From JADGRF01 sp035274465 (GTDB taxonomy: Bacteria > Myxococcota_A > Polyangia > Polyangiales > JAFGIB01): a stretch of 64,000 nt of DNA. The notes below the pieces were generated by a model, which worked only from the letters and a program-made list of their open reading frames with translations, was not told where the DNA came from and searched no databases. Location of the stretch: positions 75,301 to 139,300 of the forward strand of contig DATEOF010000286.1 in assembly GCA_035274465.1 (NCBI GenBank). The letters are read 5' to 3'. How positions within the stretch are numbered: position 1 is the first letter of the stretch; every line of letters starts with the position of its first letter. This document shows, in pieces, positions 55,766 to 63,929 of this stretch. The position numbers were made by a program, and so were the translations under genes.

Positions 55766-56260
55766 TCACCAGTCGTAGCCGCCGCGCATGCTGCGGTACG
55801 AGACACTGTCGGCGATCCACTCTGCCAGCTGCCTGCGCTGCCGGCCGTCCAGCGTTTGGTGCACCGTGCGGATCGCCGCGATGATCTCGCCGCGCGTGCG
55901 GTTCACGAACGCGTCTTGCTTGCTCACGGCCGCCGAGAGCGCTTGCTCGTCGAGCTCGTCACCGCCGAGTGCCTGCGCCAGGTCGCGGCCGACCGCGCGT
56001 ACCTCGTCGCGTGCATCGGTCAGGTTGTAGCGCAAGGTCTCGAGCGCTTGCCGAATCGCCTTCTCCTGTCCCGGTGTCGTGTCCAAGCGTGCCATCAAGT
56101 GCCGTGCGATGCCGTGCCGGAACCGCCCGCGCCACGGGGGCCCGTGCGAATGCCCGAAGCGATGGAAGCCGTAGCCCCAACCCCCGTGGCCGGCGTAGCG
56201 CCAGCGCATGCTGTTGAACAACAAGACCAAACAAATCGTCCCGAAAATGAACCCGATCAT
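55766..56260 (-). CDS. Spy/CpxP/ZraP-like periplasmic protein with His/Gly-rich N-terminus
   Basis: 164 residues from the ATG at 56260, with AGGAGGAG upstream. A single N-terminal hydrophobic helix (IGFIFGTICLVLLFN) is followed by a His/Gly/Arg-rich stretch (about 22-52) and an all-helical domain with two LTxxQ-like motifs (LDTTPGQEKAIRQ and LDGRQRRQLAEW). The family acts in the periplasm as a chaperone or as a metal sensor that tunes a cognate two-component system. Its promoter region carries phased CTGTG repeats. Cluster order is Spy-like, His-rich peptide, repeat, regulator, kinase, all on one strand. Confidence 0.78.
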   Translation of the reverse strand: MIGFIFGTICLVLLFNSMRWRYAGHGGWGYGFHRFGHSHGPPWRGRFRHGIARHLMARLDTTPGQEKAIRQALETLRYNLTDARDEVRAVGRDLAQALGGDELDEQALSAAVSKQDAFVNRTRGEIIAAIRTVHQTLDGRQRRQLAEWIADSVSYRSMRGGYDW

Positions 56261-56272
56261 AGCCAGCTCCTC

Positions 56273-56340
56273 CTGTGAGCTTCATCGACAGGAGACAATC
56301 TGTGGGAGGGCTGTGAAGGCTCGTCGGGGCTGTCTGTGAA
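56273..56340 (-). promoter_or_regulatory. Phased CTGTG repeats upstream of the Spy-like gene
   Basis: CTGTGAG at 56273, CTGTGGG at 56300, CTGTGAA at 56311 and CTGTGAA at 56334 lie on one strand. The steps of 11 and 23 bases for the last three are close to one and two helical turns. OmpR-type regulators bind head-to-tail direct repeats with about 10-11 bp spacing, so this is a plausible operator for the regulator encoded downstream. The first copy overlaps the ribosome site region and may be chance. Confidence 0.45.
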
Positions 56341-56360
56341 GAAACCTTAAGCCTGCGGGA

Positions 56361-58769
56361 TCAATCCACGAGCGGCGAGAACAGCAGCTCGACCTCGTCG
56401 GGCGCGAAGCCTCGGCTGGCCTGGGCCGGCGCGCCCAGCACGCTGTCGGCCAAGAGGCGCTTGCGCTGCTGCAGGCCGAGCATGCGCTCCTCGACGCTGC
56501 CAGCGGCGACCAGGTTGTACACGAACACGGGTTTGGTCTGCCCGATGCGGTACGCGCGATCGGTGGCCTGATCCTGGGCCGCAGGGTTCCACCACGGGTC
56601 GTAGTGGATCACGCTGTCCGCGCTGGTCAAGTTCAGGCCGGTGCCGCCGGCCTTCAGGCTGATCAAGAACACGTCCGAGCGTCCGCGCTCGAAGTCGTCG
56701 ACCTGCTTCTGTCGGTTCAGCGTGGCGCCCGTCAGCGTGGCGTAGCCGAGGCCGCGCTCGCGCAGGCCGTGCGCCAGGAGCGCGAGCATGCTGGTGAACT
56801 GCGAGAAGACCAGCACGCGGTGCCCGTCGCGCAGCAGTTGCTCGAGCAGCTCGAAGAACAGCTCGTACTTGGCCGACTCGCGCACGAAGCGCGCGGCTTC
56901 GCTCTTCAGCAGGCGCGGGTCGCAGCACAGCTGGCGCAGGCGCATCAGCGCATCGAGGATGGTCAGCGTCGAGGCACCGATACCGCGCTTGCGAATCGCC
57001 GCCCGCACGTCGCTGTGCGCAGACACGCGGATGCTCTCGTACAGCTCGCGCTGCTTGCCGCGCAGCTCCACCGGCCGCACGATCTCGGTCTTGGGCGGCA
57101 GCTCCTTGGCCACGTCGCGCTTCATGCGCCGCAACACGTAGGGCGTGACCTGCGCGCGCAGCGTGGCGAGGCGAGAGTCGTCGCGGTGCTGCTCGATCGG
57201 CACGCGGTAGAACTGCCGAAACGCCAGCTCGTCGCCGAGCAAGCCGGGCATCAGGAAGTCGAACAACGACCACAGCTCTTCCAGGCTGTTTTCGATCGGC
57301 GTCCCGGTCAAGCACAGCCGGTGCTCGGAGCGCAGGCTCGTGGCCAGCTCGTGCGCCCGCGAACGTCGGTTCTTGATCGTCTGCGCCTCGTCGAGGATCA
57401 CGTAGTAGTACGACTGGGCCTCGAAGTATTCGGCGTCGCGCAGCAGGATCGGGTAGCTCACCAGACAGACGTCGCAGCTATTGGCGGCAGGCCTGTGCGC
57501 GTGGCGCTGCGGCCCGGTCAGCACGCTGACGCGCAAGCTGGGCGCGAACTTCTCCAGCTCGCGCTGCCAGTTGCCGATCAGGCTGGTGGGCGTGACGATG
57601 AGCGAGGGCAGCTGCGCGCGGCCGCTCTCCTTCTCGAGGCACAGGTGGGCGATGGTCTGCAGCGTCTTGCCCAGGCCCATGTCGTCGGCCAGCACGCCGC
57701 CCGCGGAGTGCTCGCGCAGCTGTTGCAGCCAGGCGAGCCCGGCCGCCTGGTACGGCCGCAACGACGCGCGCAGGCCGTGTGCTGCAGCCACTGGCGGCGC
57801 CTTCGCAGCTCCGGCGAGGCCCCGGGCTCGCGCCTGTAGCTCGGGTGGCGCCTCGAGCTCGAGGTGTGCGCCCGGTCGATCGAACGCGACCTCCAGATCG
57901 GCGAGCGCGGCGGCGCGTACGCTCGGGAACTGGATCACCTCGCGCTCACAGCCGAGGCCCTGGTACAGCTCGGCCATGACCTGAAGCAAGATGCGCAGGC
58001 GCTCCTCCGGCACCGGCAGATAGCAGCTGCGCCCCGGCACTTGCACGAAGCGCTTGCCCGCGCGCCTGCCGCCGTCGGCTTCGAAGTCGTAGCCATCCTC
58101 GAGCATGCCGAGCAGCACCGGCAGCAAGTTCACGCGGTGGCCGTCGATCTCGACGCCGAGCTCGAGGCTGAACCAATCCGAGTCGGTGCCGTTTTCGTCC
58201 AGGCGCGCGTACCAGGGCGGCTCGTCGGTCAGCACCTGGTACGGATAGTCCTGCGCCAGCTCCACGCCGAAGCCGAGCGCACGCAGCTGCGGCAACGCGT
58301 ACGCAGTGAATGCACAGCGCGCGTCTCCGGTCTCCTCGAGCTGCAAGAGATAATGCGCGGCCGAGTCGGGCGCGACGCCGTAGTCGTCGAGGCACTCCAG
58401 ATCGATCGCGCCGAAGCTCTCGAGCATGTGGCGCGCGCGCGTCTCGGCGACCTGATCGCGCGCGTAGGTGCGCGGCCCGGACGACCCGGCGCAGAAGAAG
58501 CGTCGCTGCGGGTCGTTGCACGCGATGCGCATGCCCGGATACTCGAAAGCGAGCTCGATCACCGGCGCCTCGATCTCCTCGAAGTCCGGCCGCAGCGCAT
58601 CGCCGCGGTTCACCCACAGGCGCTCCTGAAACAGGCGCACGACGGGACGAGTCAGCCGCGCGGTCTCGAAGACCGAGCCGTGCAACGCTGCTTCGGCCAG
58701 CTCCACCGCGGACAATGCTGCATCGAGATCTTGTTCTGAATCGGGCCCGGCAGCCCGCGGATCCTGCAT
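56361..58769 (-). CDS. SNF2-family DEAD/DEAH helicase-like ATPase
   Basis: 802 residues from the ATG at 58769; the frame opens further but with no ribosome site. After a roughly 310-residue N-terminal region, the seven SF2 motifs appear in order: I ADDMGLGKTLQT, II ILDEAQTIKN, III LTGTPIENSLEELWSLFDF, IV VLVFSQFTSML, V LKAGGTGLNLTSA and VI QATDRAYRIGQ. This is the RapA/HepA-like bacterial Snf2 group, which translocates on DNA or remodels protein-DNA complexes such as stalled RNA polymerase. No zinc SWIM motif is visible in the N-terminal region. Divergent with the methyltransferase gene at 58923. Confidence 0.92.
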   Translation of the reverse strand: MQDPRAAGPDSEQDLDAALSAVELAEAALHGSVFETARLTRPVVRLFQERLWVNRGDALRPDFEEIEAPVIELAFEYPGMRIACNDPQRRFFCAGSSGPRTYARDQVAETRARHMLESFGAIDLECLDDYGVAPDSAAHYLLQLEETGDARCAFTAYALPQLRALGFGVELAQDYPYQVLTDEPPWYARLDENGTDSDWFSLELGVEIDGHRVNLLPVLLGMLEDGYDFEADGGRRAGKRFVQVPGRSCYLPVPEERLRILLQVMAELYQGLGCEREVIQFPSVRAAALADLEVAFDRPGAHLELEAPPELQARARGLAGAAKAPPVAAAHGLRASLRPYQAAGLAWLQQLREHSAGGVLADDMGLGKTLQTIAHLCLEKESGRAQLPSLIVTPTSLIGNWQRELEKFAPSLRVSVLTGPQRHAHRPAANSCDVCLVSYPILLRDAEYFEAQSYYYVILDEAQTIKNRRSRAHELATSLRSEHRLCLTGTPIENSLEELWSLFDFLMPGLLGDELAFRQFYRVPIEQHRDDSRLATLRAQVTPYVLRRMKRDVAKELPPKTEIVRPVELRGKQRELYESIRVSAHSDVRAAIRKRGIGASTLTILDALMRLRQLCCDPRLLKSEAARFVRESAKYELFFELLEQLLRDGHRVLVFSQFTSMLALLAHGLRERGLGYATLTGATLNRQKQVDDFERGRSDVFLISLKAGGTGLNLTSADSVIHYDPWWNPAAQDQATDRAYRIGQTKPVFVYNLVAAGSVEERMLGLQQRKRLLADSVLGAPAQASRGFAPDEVELLFSPLVD

Positions 58770-58922
58770 CGCGCTCGTTAGATCAGATTTGCCGGCCAAA
58801 GTCGAATTTCGACCGCTCGCGCCGTGACCAGGTTGTGCCTTCGGCGGCCGAGGACTATCACCCACCACCACCGCTCGTAGCCCGGCCGAACGGGCCGCAG
58901 CCTCCCGTCGAATTTCGCAGCC

Positions 58923-59558
58923 ATGTCCAGCAGCAGTTTCAAGCCCGAAGATCTGTGCGTCCTCGGCTCCGCGCTACGCACACGCGAGCTTCCTCTGTGC
59001 CCCGAGCTGCGGCTGTGGCTGCTCCACGACGGCGTCGATCTGAACGCGCGCGCGGACGAGCTGCTGCGCGGGGGTGCGGCGCCCTACTGGGCGTTCTGTT
59101 GGGGTGCCGGGCAAGCGCTGGCGCGCTACCTGCTCGATCATCCCGAGCACGTGCGCGGTCAGCGGGTGGTCGACTTCGGTGCCGGCTCTGCGGTTGCGGG
59201 CATCGCAGCGGCACGGGCGGGAGCAGAGCGGGTCACTGCGGTCGACATCGATCCGGTGGCGTTGCTCATGGCCAAGCACAACGCCGAGCTGAACGGCGTG
59301 GCGCTCGAGGTGGCGCTGGCGGTTCCGGACGAGTGGGACGTGTTGCTCGCCAGCGACGTGCTCTATGAGACCGGCAACGAAGTCTGGCTGGCCCGCGCAG
59401 CTGAGGGCGGCAAGCGCGTGCTGCTCAGCGATCCGCTGCGCCATGGCACGCCGCGGCCGGAGCTCGAGGTGATCGCGGAGTACCAGGTGCGAACCCTGCC
59501 CGACGTGGACTACCCGATCCAGCGGGCGTTGATCCACCGCCTCATCGAGCGAGCGTGA
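58923..59558 (+). CDS. COG3897-type methyltransferase (ETFB-lysine-methyltransferase-like)
   Basis: 211 residues. The sequence PYWAFCWGAGQALARYLLDHPE followed by VVDFGAGSAVAGIAAARAGA closely follows the animal electron-transfer-flavoprotein beta-subunit lysine methyltransferase and its bacterial relatives; the acidic VTAVDID and LASDVLYE complete the SAM pocket. Bacterial members methylate lysines in flavoproteins or ribosomal proteins. Here the second Gly-Cys of the usual GSGxG pattern is replaced (GAGSAV). Cytoplasmic. Its 3' end overlaps the converging lipoprotein gene by 17 bases. Confidence 0.8.
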   Translation: MSSSSFKPEDLCVLGSALRTRELPLCPELRLWLLHDGVDLNARADELLRGGAAPYWAFCWGAGQALARYLLDHPEHVRGQRVVDFGAGSAVAGIAAARAGAERVTAVDIDPVALLMAKHNAELNGVALEVALAVPDEWDVLLASDVLYETGNEVWLARAAEGGKRVLLSDPLRHGTPRPELEVIAEYQVRTLPDVDYPIQRALIHRLIERA

Positions 59559-59919
59559 GCCCCGTCTCCGCTGCCAGGGGTCGTGCCCGGGTGATCACGA
59601 GCGGCGAACCGCTGCTCCAGCGCACCGAGAAGTCGATGTCGACCTTCGCGCCCGGCTTGAGCGCCGCCCGATCCGTGCCGGGCGCGATCGCGAAGTTCAT
59701 CAGCATCGAATCCATCGGCGACGGTTTGCCGTCGCGATCCTTGAAGGCCTCGATGCGCTCGTGCCGGATCGCGGCGCGCGCGTCGTCGCCGCTCCCGCTG
59801 ACGTCCTCCACCAGCCCGCGCACGCGGTAGTGCGCGTCTACGTCCGCCGAGCGCCCGCAGCCGACAGCGGCGAGCGCGAGCCAGACCAGCCACTCAGGTC
59901 GTAGCTTCAGGCCGAACAT
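59542..59919 (-). CDS. CusF-like copper-binding lipoprotein
   Basis: 125 residues with a lipobox LAAVGC. The mature part follows the CusF/SCO-associated copper-binding pattern: YRVRGLVEDV, IRHERIEAFKD, MDSMLMNFAI, then LKPGAKVDIDF. The His and Met residues in the second and third blocks are the positions that bind Cu(I) or Ag(I) in CusF. It should shield or carry copper in the periplasm. It overlaps the upstream histidinol-phosphatase-like gene by 26 bases and the converging methyltransferase gene by 17, so this is a compact locus. No Cus pump genes are nearby. Confidence 0.75.
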   Translation of the reverse strand: MFGLKLRPEWLVWLALAAVGCGRSADVDAHYRVRGLVEDVSGSGDDARAAIRHERIEAFKDRDGKPSPMDSMLMNFAIAPGTDRAALKPGAKVDIDFSVRWSSGSPLVITRARPLAAETGLTLAR

Positions 59920-60784
59920 CTTCGATCCTCGCCTTGCGCGGCTCGGTCGCGCCGGAAGCTCCGTGCGCGAAGTAGCAGACCTCGCGGTAACCCGCGGCCG
60001 CGATCGCGCTCATGCTCGCGTCCAGGCCCACGCCCACGTCGTGAGCGCCGTGGCTGTCGTCGCCCAGGGTCACGCCGATGCCCAACTGGCAGGCGCGCGC
60101 GAGGATCTCGGGCAACGGATATACCGGTCCGAGTCCGCGCCGATGTGTCGCGCAGTTGACCTCGAGCACACCACCCGCCGAGCGCACCGCTTCGAGCGCA
60201 TCGTCGATGCGCCGCATCACGCGCGGGGAGAACGCCGGCTTCGGGCCATCGAACTTGCGGATCAAATCGATGTGGCCCACGACCTCCGGCCGCAGCTCCG
60301 TCACCAGATCGATGACTGCCTCGAAGTACAACTCCTGCAGCCTCTCGGTCCCGCCGAGGTCTGCAGCCACCGCGCGCGTCTTGTCGGCGCTGAAGTCGAT
60401 CACCAGGCCCTGGACGTCGTGCACGCTGCCGACGATGTAGTCCGGCGCGATGCGTGCGCGCAGCTCGCGCATGGTTTGCCGCCAATTGTCGGGTGGCAGG
60501 CGCTCGGTCTCGAAGCCGACCAGCAAGTCGAGCCGGCCACGCACGCGTTCCTGGAGGCCGCGCGCGTGCGCGGTGTACGCCTCGAACGCTTCGCTCAAGC
60601 CTTGCGGCCCGAGGTCTTCCTCGCCGGGAAACAGATCCTCGGCGCGGTAGCGCGGGCAGTGCTCGGACAGGCCGTAGTGCGTGAACCCGGCCGCGATCGC
60701 GCGCTCGACCACGGCATCGAGCTCGCCCTTGGCGTGGCGGCAGAACTGGCCGCTGTGCCCTCCGTGGTAACTGAACCAAGGCAT
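59894..60784 (-). CDS. Histidinol-phosphatase of the PHP family (HisK type)
   Basis: 296 residues. The PHP fold starts FSYHGGHSGQFCRHAKGE; the His residues replace the usual HxHT but match the divergent yeast HIS2/bacterial HisK style. FTHYGLSEHCP, VGFETE, VGSVHDV, VGHIDLI, LEVNCATH and LGDDSHG supply the remaining metal ligands of the trinuclear site. HisK hydrolyses L-histidinol phosphate in histidine biosynthesis. No other his genes are in view, so an orphan PHP phosphatase with another phosphoester substrate is an alternative. The start at 60784 is the first in-frame ATG and gives the full family N-terminus. Confidence 0.82.
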   Translation of the reverse strand: MPWFSYHGGHSGQFCRHAKGELDAVVERAIAAGFTHYGLSEHCPRYRAEDLFPGEEDLGPQGLSEAFEAYTAHARGLQERVRGRLDLLVGFETERLPPDNWRQTMRELRARIAPDYIVGSVHDVQGLVIDFSADKTRAVAADLGGTERLQELYFEAVIDLVTELRPEVVGHIDLIRKFDGPKPAFSPRVMRRIDDALEAVRSAGGVLEVNCATHRRGLGPVYPLPEILARACQLGIGVTLGDDSHGAHDVGVGLDASMSAIAAAGYREVCYFAHGASGATEPRKARIEDVRPEATT

Positions 60785-61159
60785 GGCGCGACCGTAGGCG
60801 CCGTGCCCTCGACTGGCAACGGCGACCCTTCCGGATGATTATCGGTCGCCGGCGCTGCGCGGCGGCTCCCCGGGAAGATTCCTGCTCAGTCGCGTTTGTC
60901 GAACACGCCCTGCGGCACGACCGGCAGTTCACGCCGCTCTGCGGTCGGGGCCGGGGGAGGTTGGCTGAAAGCACCGCGCGGGGCCACCGCGGTCTTCGCG
61001 TTGGAGATCTGCGAGCTCTCGGACGACGCCGTTTGCATAAACTAGCTGTGCCACATGTAGGACGATCGCGCAAAACGACGCACGTGTATCGTATGCATGC
61101 CTGCTTGAACCGAGCTTCAGGCCGCGCCCACTATCAGCTTTCGGCGAGGCCAAGGTATC
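60785..61159. other. 375-base gap between divergent genes
   Basis: Apart from a possible 50-codon reading frame on the minus strand (60886-61038), I see no gene, repeat or clear promoter here. The base composition becomes less GC-rich from about 61030 to 61160, which is where the promoter of the oxidoreductase gene would lie. Confidence 0.5.
60886..61038 (-). CDS. Possible 50-residue protein, Pro/Ala-rich
   Basis: An ATG at 61038 opens 50 codons ending in TGA at 60888-60886. The product begins MQTASSESSQ, is rich in Pro and Ala in the middle (QPPPAPTAERRE), and ends VVPQGVFDKRD. No ribosome site, signal or motif is evident, and a competing frame covers the same DNA. It is listed because the gap is otherwise empty and the composition is protein-like (codon third positions mostly G or C). 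Confidence 0.3.
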   Translation of the reverse strand: MQTASSESSQISNAKTAVAPRGAFSQPPPAPTAERRELPVVPQGVFDKRD

Positions 61160-62059
61160 ATGACTGAATCTAACGCGGCGAAATCACCGGAACGAATCGC
61201 GTTTTTGGGCTTGGGTGTGATGGGACGAGCCATGGCGCGGCACCTGATTCGGGCCGGTCATCAGGTCGCCGTCTTCAACCGGACGCTCTCTCGCGCGCAG
61301 GAATTCGTGGCGATGCACGGCGGCCAAGTGGCTGAATCTCCAGCAGAAGCGGCCAAAGAAGCGAGCGTGGTCTGCGTCTGCGTCGGCAACGACGACCACG
61401 TGCGCGACGTGGTCCTGGGGCCGGGTGGGGCGCTCGAGAGCTTGCCGGCCGGAGGTCTCGTGATCGATCACGGGACCAGCTCGGCGGACCTGGCCCGCGA
61501 CCTGTCCGCGGCTGCCATCGACCGCGGCAGCGCCGCACTGGATGCGCCCGTCAGCGGCGGCCAGGCGGGCGCCGAGGCCGGGACCCTCACGGTGATGGCC
61601 GGAGGCCGCGACGCGGACTTCGAGCGGGCGCTGCCGGTGTTCCGGGCCTACTCCAAGCAAGCGCGGTTGCTGGGACCGGCGGGCAGCGGTCAGCTCGCCA
61701 AGATGGTCAACCAGATCTGCATCGCCGGGCTGCTGCAGGGCCTGGCCGAGGGCCTGTACTTCGCCGAGCTCGCAGGCCTCGACCCCACCGCCGTCGTGGA
61801 GGCCATCTCGCAGGGCGCGGCCCAATCCTGGCAGATGGACCATCGCCACGAGGCCATGGTCTCGAATTCATTCGATTTCGGCTTCGCCGTCGACTGGATG
61901 CGCAAGGACTTGGGCCTGGCGCTCAACGAGGCACGGCGCAACGGAGCACCGCTGCCCGTGACGGCGTTGGTGGACCAATTCTACGCAGACGTCCAGGCCC
62001 TGGGAGGTCAACGATGGGACACGAGCAGTCTGATCAGGCGTCTACGTGTGCGCAGCTGA
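61160..62059 (+). CDS. NAD(P)-dependent beta-hydroxyacid dehydrogenase (HIBADH/GLYR-like)
   Basis: 299 residues, the usual length. The N-terminal Rossmann motif is FLGLGVMGRAMA, the substrate-binding signature DAPVSGGQAGAEAGTL, and the catalytic Lys lies in LAKMVNQICIAG. Members oxidise 3-hydroxyisobutyrate, tartronate semialdehyde or similar beta-hydroxy acids, or act as succinic semialdehyde/glyoxylate reductases. The order of charged residues after the Gly motif (AVFNRTLSR) includes Asn-Arg-Thr, as in NADP-preferring enzymes. No partner pathway genes adjoin; mvaS follows after 208 bases. Confidence 0.88.
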   Translation: MTESNAAKSPERIAFLGLGVMGRAMARHLIRAGHQVAVFNRTLSRAQEFVAMHGGQVAESPAEAAKEASVVCVCVGNDDHVRDVVLGPGGALESLPAGGLVIDHGTSSADLARDLSAAAIDRGSAALDAPVSGGQAGAEAGTLTVMAGGRDADFERALPVFRAYSKQARLLGPAGSGQLAKMVNQICIAGLLQGLAEGLYFAELAGLDPTAVVEAISQGAAQSWQMDHRHEAMVSNSFDFGFAVDWMRKDLGLALNEARRNGAPLPVTALVDQFYADVQALGGQRWDTSSLIRRLRVRS

Positions 62060-62267
62060 TCCATTTCCGTACCGTCGGGCTCAACGGGTTGCCAGCTGAG
62101 CTGCATCTATTCGTTGGTTATGTGGGTCACTACCGCTTAGCCCAATTTGAGGTACACTAGCTTCACAGTGAATGGACCTACACAGTAGGACCTAGACACG
62201 CAACAGGACCGGATTTTTTCCAGATTTTCAGTTCGGGGACTCGAACCCTGGCGTAAAAGGTGTGGCG

Positions 62268-63746
62268 ATGAACGACGTGAGGAAGCCTGGTGTTAGCGGG
62301 ATGAGCCTGTACGTGCCTCGGCTGCGTGTGCAGCTGAAGGACTGGTGCGACTGGACGGGCAACTCCTGGGACAAGATCCAGACCGTGGTGGGCAGCAGCT
62401 TCCGTGTGCCCGCACGTCACGAAAACGTCTACACGATGTCCGCGAACGCCGTGCTGCGCTTGATCCGCCAGTACGACATCGACCCCCGCAACGTCGGCTT
62501 CCTGGGTCTCGGCACGGAGTCGAGCACTGACAACGCCGCAGGCGCCGTGATCGTGCGCGGCATGGTCGACCGCGCGCTCGATCGCTACGGCAAGCCCCGC
62601 CTGTCGCGTCACCTCGAAGTGCCCGAGTTCAAGCACGCTTGCCTGGGCGGCATCTACGCCATGAAGGCCGCGCTGCGCTACGTGTCGTGCGACGCGGGTG
62701 ATCGCGTGGCGATCGTGGTCAGCAGCGACGTGGCCGAGTACGAGCGCGGCAGCACCGGCGAGCAGACGCAGGGCGCCGGCGCGGTGGCGATGTTGATCAC
62801 GCGCGAAGCCCGCATGTTCGAGGTCGACCTGGCCCACGGCGGCTCGGCGTCGGATTACCGCGGCCCGGACTTCCGCAAGCCGTTCTCGCGCCACTTCACC
62901 AAGGTCTACGCGCCGAACACGCAGCGCATGAGCGACTTCCCGGTGTTCAGCGGCAAGTACTCGACGTTCTCGTACCTCGACGAGACGGTGCACGCGGTCG
63001 AAGACATGCTTCGCAAGCTGAACGTCTCGGCCGGGAAGTACTACAACAGCGTGCACTCGCTGTTCTTCCACCGCCCGTACCAGATGATGCCGGTGCAGGC
63101 GATGTCGTTCCTCTACGTGCGCGGCCTCGCGCGTGGCGATCATCACCAGGAAGAGTTCCAGGCGCTGTGCAAGGAAGCCGGTGTGTCGCCGGAGACGGTG
63201 ATCCAGGAGTCGCTCTCCACGCCCGATCTCTACGCGCAGGTGCGCGAGCAGGGCGCGGCGGTGACCGATCCGTACGTGGCCACGAGCGCGGTCGCGGCGC
63301 TGCTGCGCAAGAAGCCCAGCTTCCGCCAGCTGCTCGCCGAGAAGATGAGCATGGGTTCGGCGGCGGTGCAGGGCCTCGGTAACTTGTACTCCGCGGCGTT
63401 GCCCTCGTGGTTGGCTGCGGGCTTCGAGGAAGCTGCGCAGCGCGGGCTCGACCTGATCGATCGCCCGATGGTCGCGGTCGGTTACGGCAGCGGTGACGCC
63501 GCCGAGTCCTTGCCGATCCGTGCGGTGCCGGGCTGGGAGACGGCAGCGCGGCAGATTCACCTCAAGCGCTCGCTCGAGGACTACATCGATCTCACGCGCG
63601 CTCAATACGAAGCGCTGCACGACGGTCGCGAGGTCACCGGTCTCGACCACGAGCCGAGCGAGGAGTTCGTGATCAGCCACGTCGGCGAGTGCTACGACCC
63701 CGCGTTCCAGGATCTCGGCGTCGAGTACTACAAGTACGTCGGCTGA
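62268..63746 (+). CDS. mvaS: Hydroxymethylglutaryl-CoA synthase
   Basis: 492 residues from the ATG at 62268, with AAGG seven bases upstream. The thiolase-fold triad is clear: Glu84 in LGTESSTDNA, Cys125 in KHACLGGIYAM and His268 in FFHRPYQMMP. It condenses acetyl-CoA with acetoacetyl-CoA to HMG-CoA, the first committed step of the mevalonate isoprenoid pathway, which myxobacteria use. It is clearly longer than the about 390-residue bacterial MvaS enzymes and closer to eukaryotic length, mainly in the second half. It is followed by an intrinsic terminator, and is monocistronic as far as seen. Confidence 0.92.
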   Translation: MNDVRKPGVSGMSLYVPRLRVQLKDWCDWTGNSWDKIQTVVGSSFRVPARHENVYTMSANAVLRLIRQYDIDPRNVGFLGLGTESSTDNAAGAVIVRGMVDRALDRYGKPRLSRHLEVPEFKHACLGGIYAMKAALRYVSCDAGDRVAIVVSSDVAEYERGSTGEQTQGAGAVAMLITREARMFEVDLAHGGSASDYRGPDFRKPFSRHFTKVYAPNTQRMSDFPVFSGKYSTFSYLDETVHAVEDMLRKLNVSAGKYYNSVHSLFFHRPYQMMPVQAMSFLYVRGLARGDHHQEEFQALCKEAGVSPETVIQESLSTPDLYAQVREQGAAVTDPYVATSAVAALLRKKPSFRQLLAEKMSMGSAAVQGLGNLYSAALPSWLAAGFEEAAQRGLDLIDRPMVAVGYGSGDAAESLPIRAVPGWETAARQIHLKRSLEDYIDLTRAQYEALHDGREVTGLDHEPSEEFVISHVGECYDPAFQDLGVEYYKYVG

Positions 63747-63769
63747 GCTCGAGTAGTAGATTGGAAATT

Positions 63770-63806
63770 GGGCCTGTGCGCTGCGTGCGCGCAGGCCCTT
63801 TCTTTT
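63770..63806 (+). terminator. Intrinsic terminator after mvaS
   Basis: The stem GGGCCTG (from 63770) pairs with CAGGCCC (63792-63798), extended by GCGC/GCGC across one T-G position with loop TGCGT, and is followed by TTTCTTTT. It lies 23 bases after the mvaS stop. Confidence 0.85.
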
Positions 63807-63861
63807 GGGGGGGCGGCGCCCGCGGCACGAAGTGGCGCGCGGGCGGTATGTCACAAAAGAA

Positions 63862-63895
63862 CTGAGGCCCTCGAGCATGTGCTCGACGGCCTCAG
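63862..63895 (-). terminator. Intrinsic terminator for the right-edge minus-strand gene
   Basis: CTGAGGCC-C-TCGAGCA pairs with TGCTCGA-C-GGCCTCAG (8 plus 7 base pairs around one C-C mismatch, very short loop). On the minus strand it is followed by TTCTTTTGTGA. It sits 34 bases past the stop of the RGD-rich reading frame. Confidence 0.7.
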
Positions 63896-63929
63896 CGCTG
63901 TTCAAACGCAGCTTGTGCTCAGTGAGTGA

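Noticed and set aside
62178..63905. 575-codon open frame antisense to mvaS
   Set aside because: It runs through the mvaS gene and both its flanks, including the terminator, and shows only the low-complexity composition of a reverse-strand shadow.
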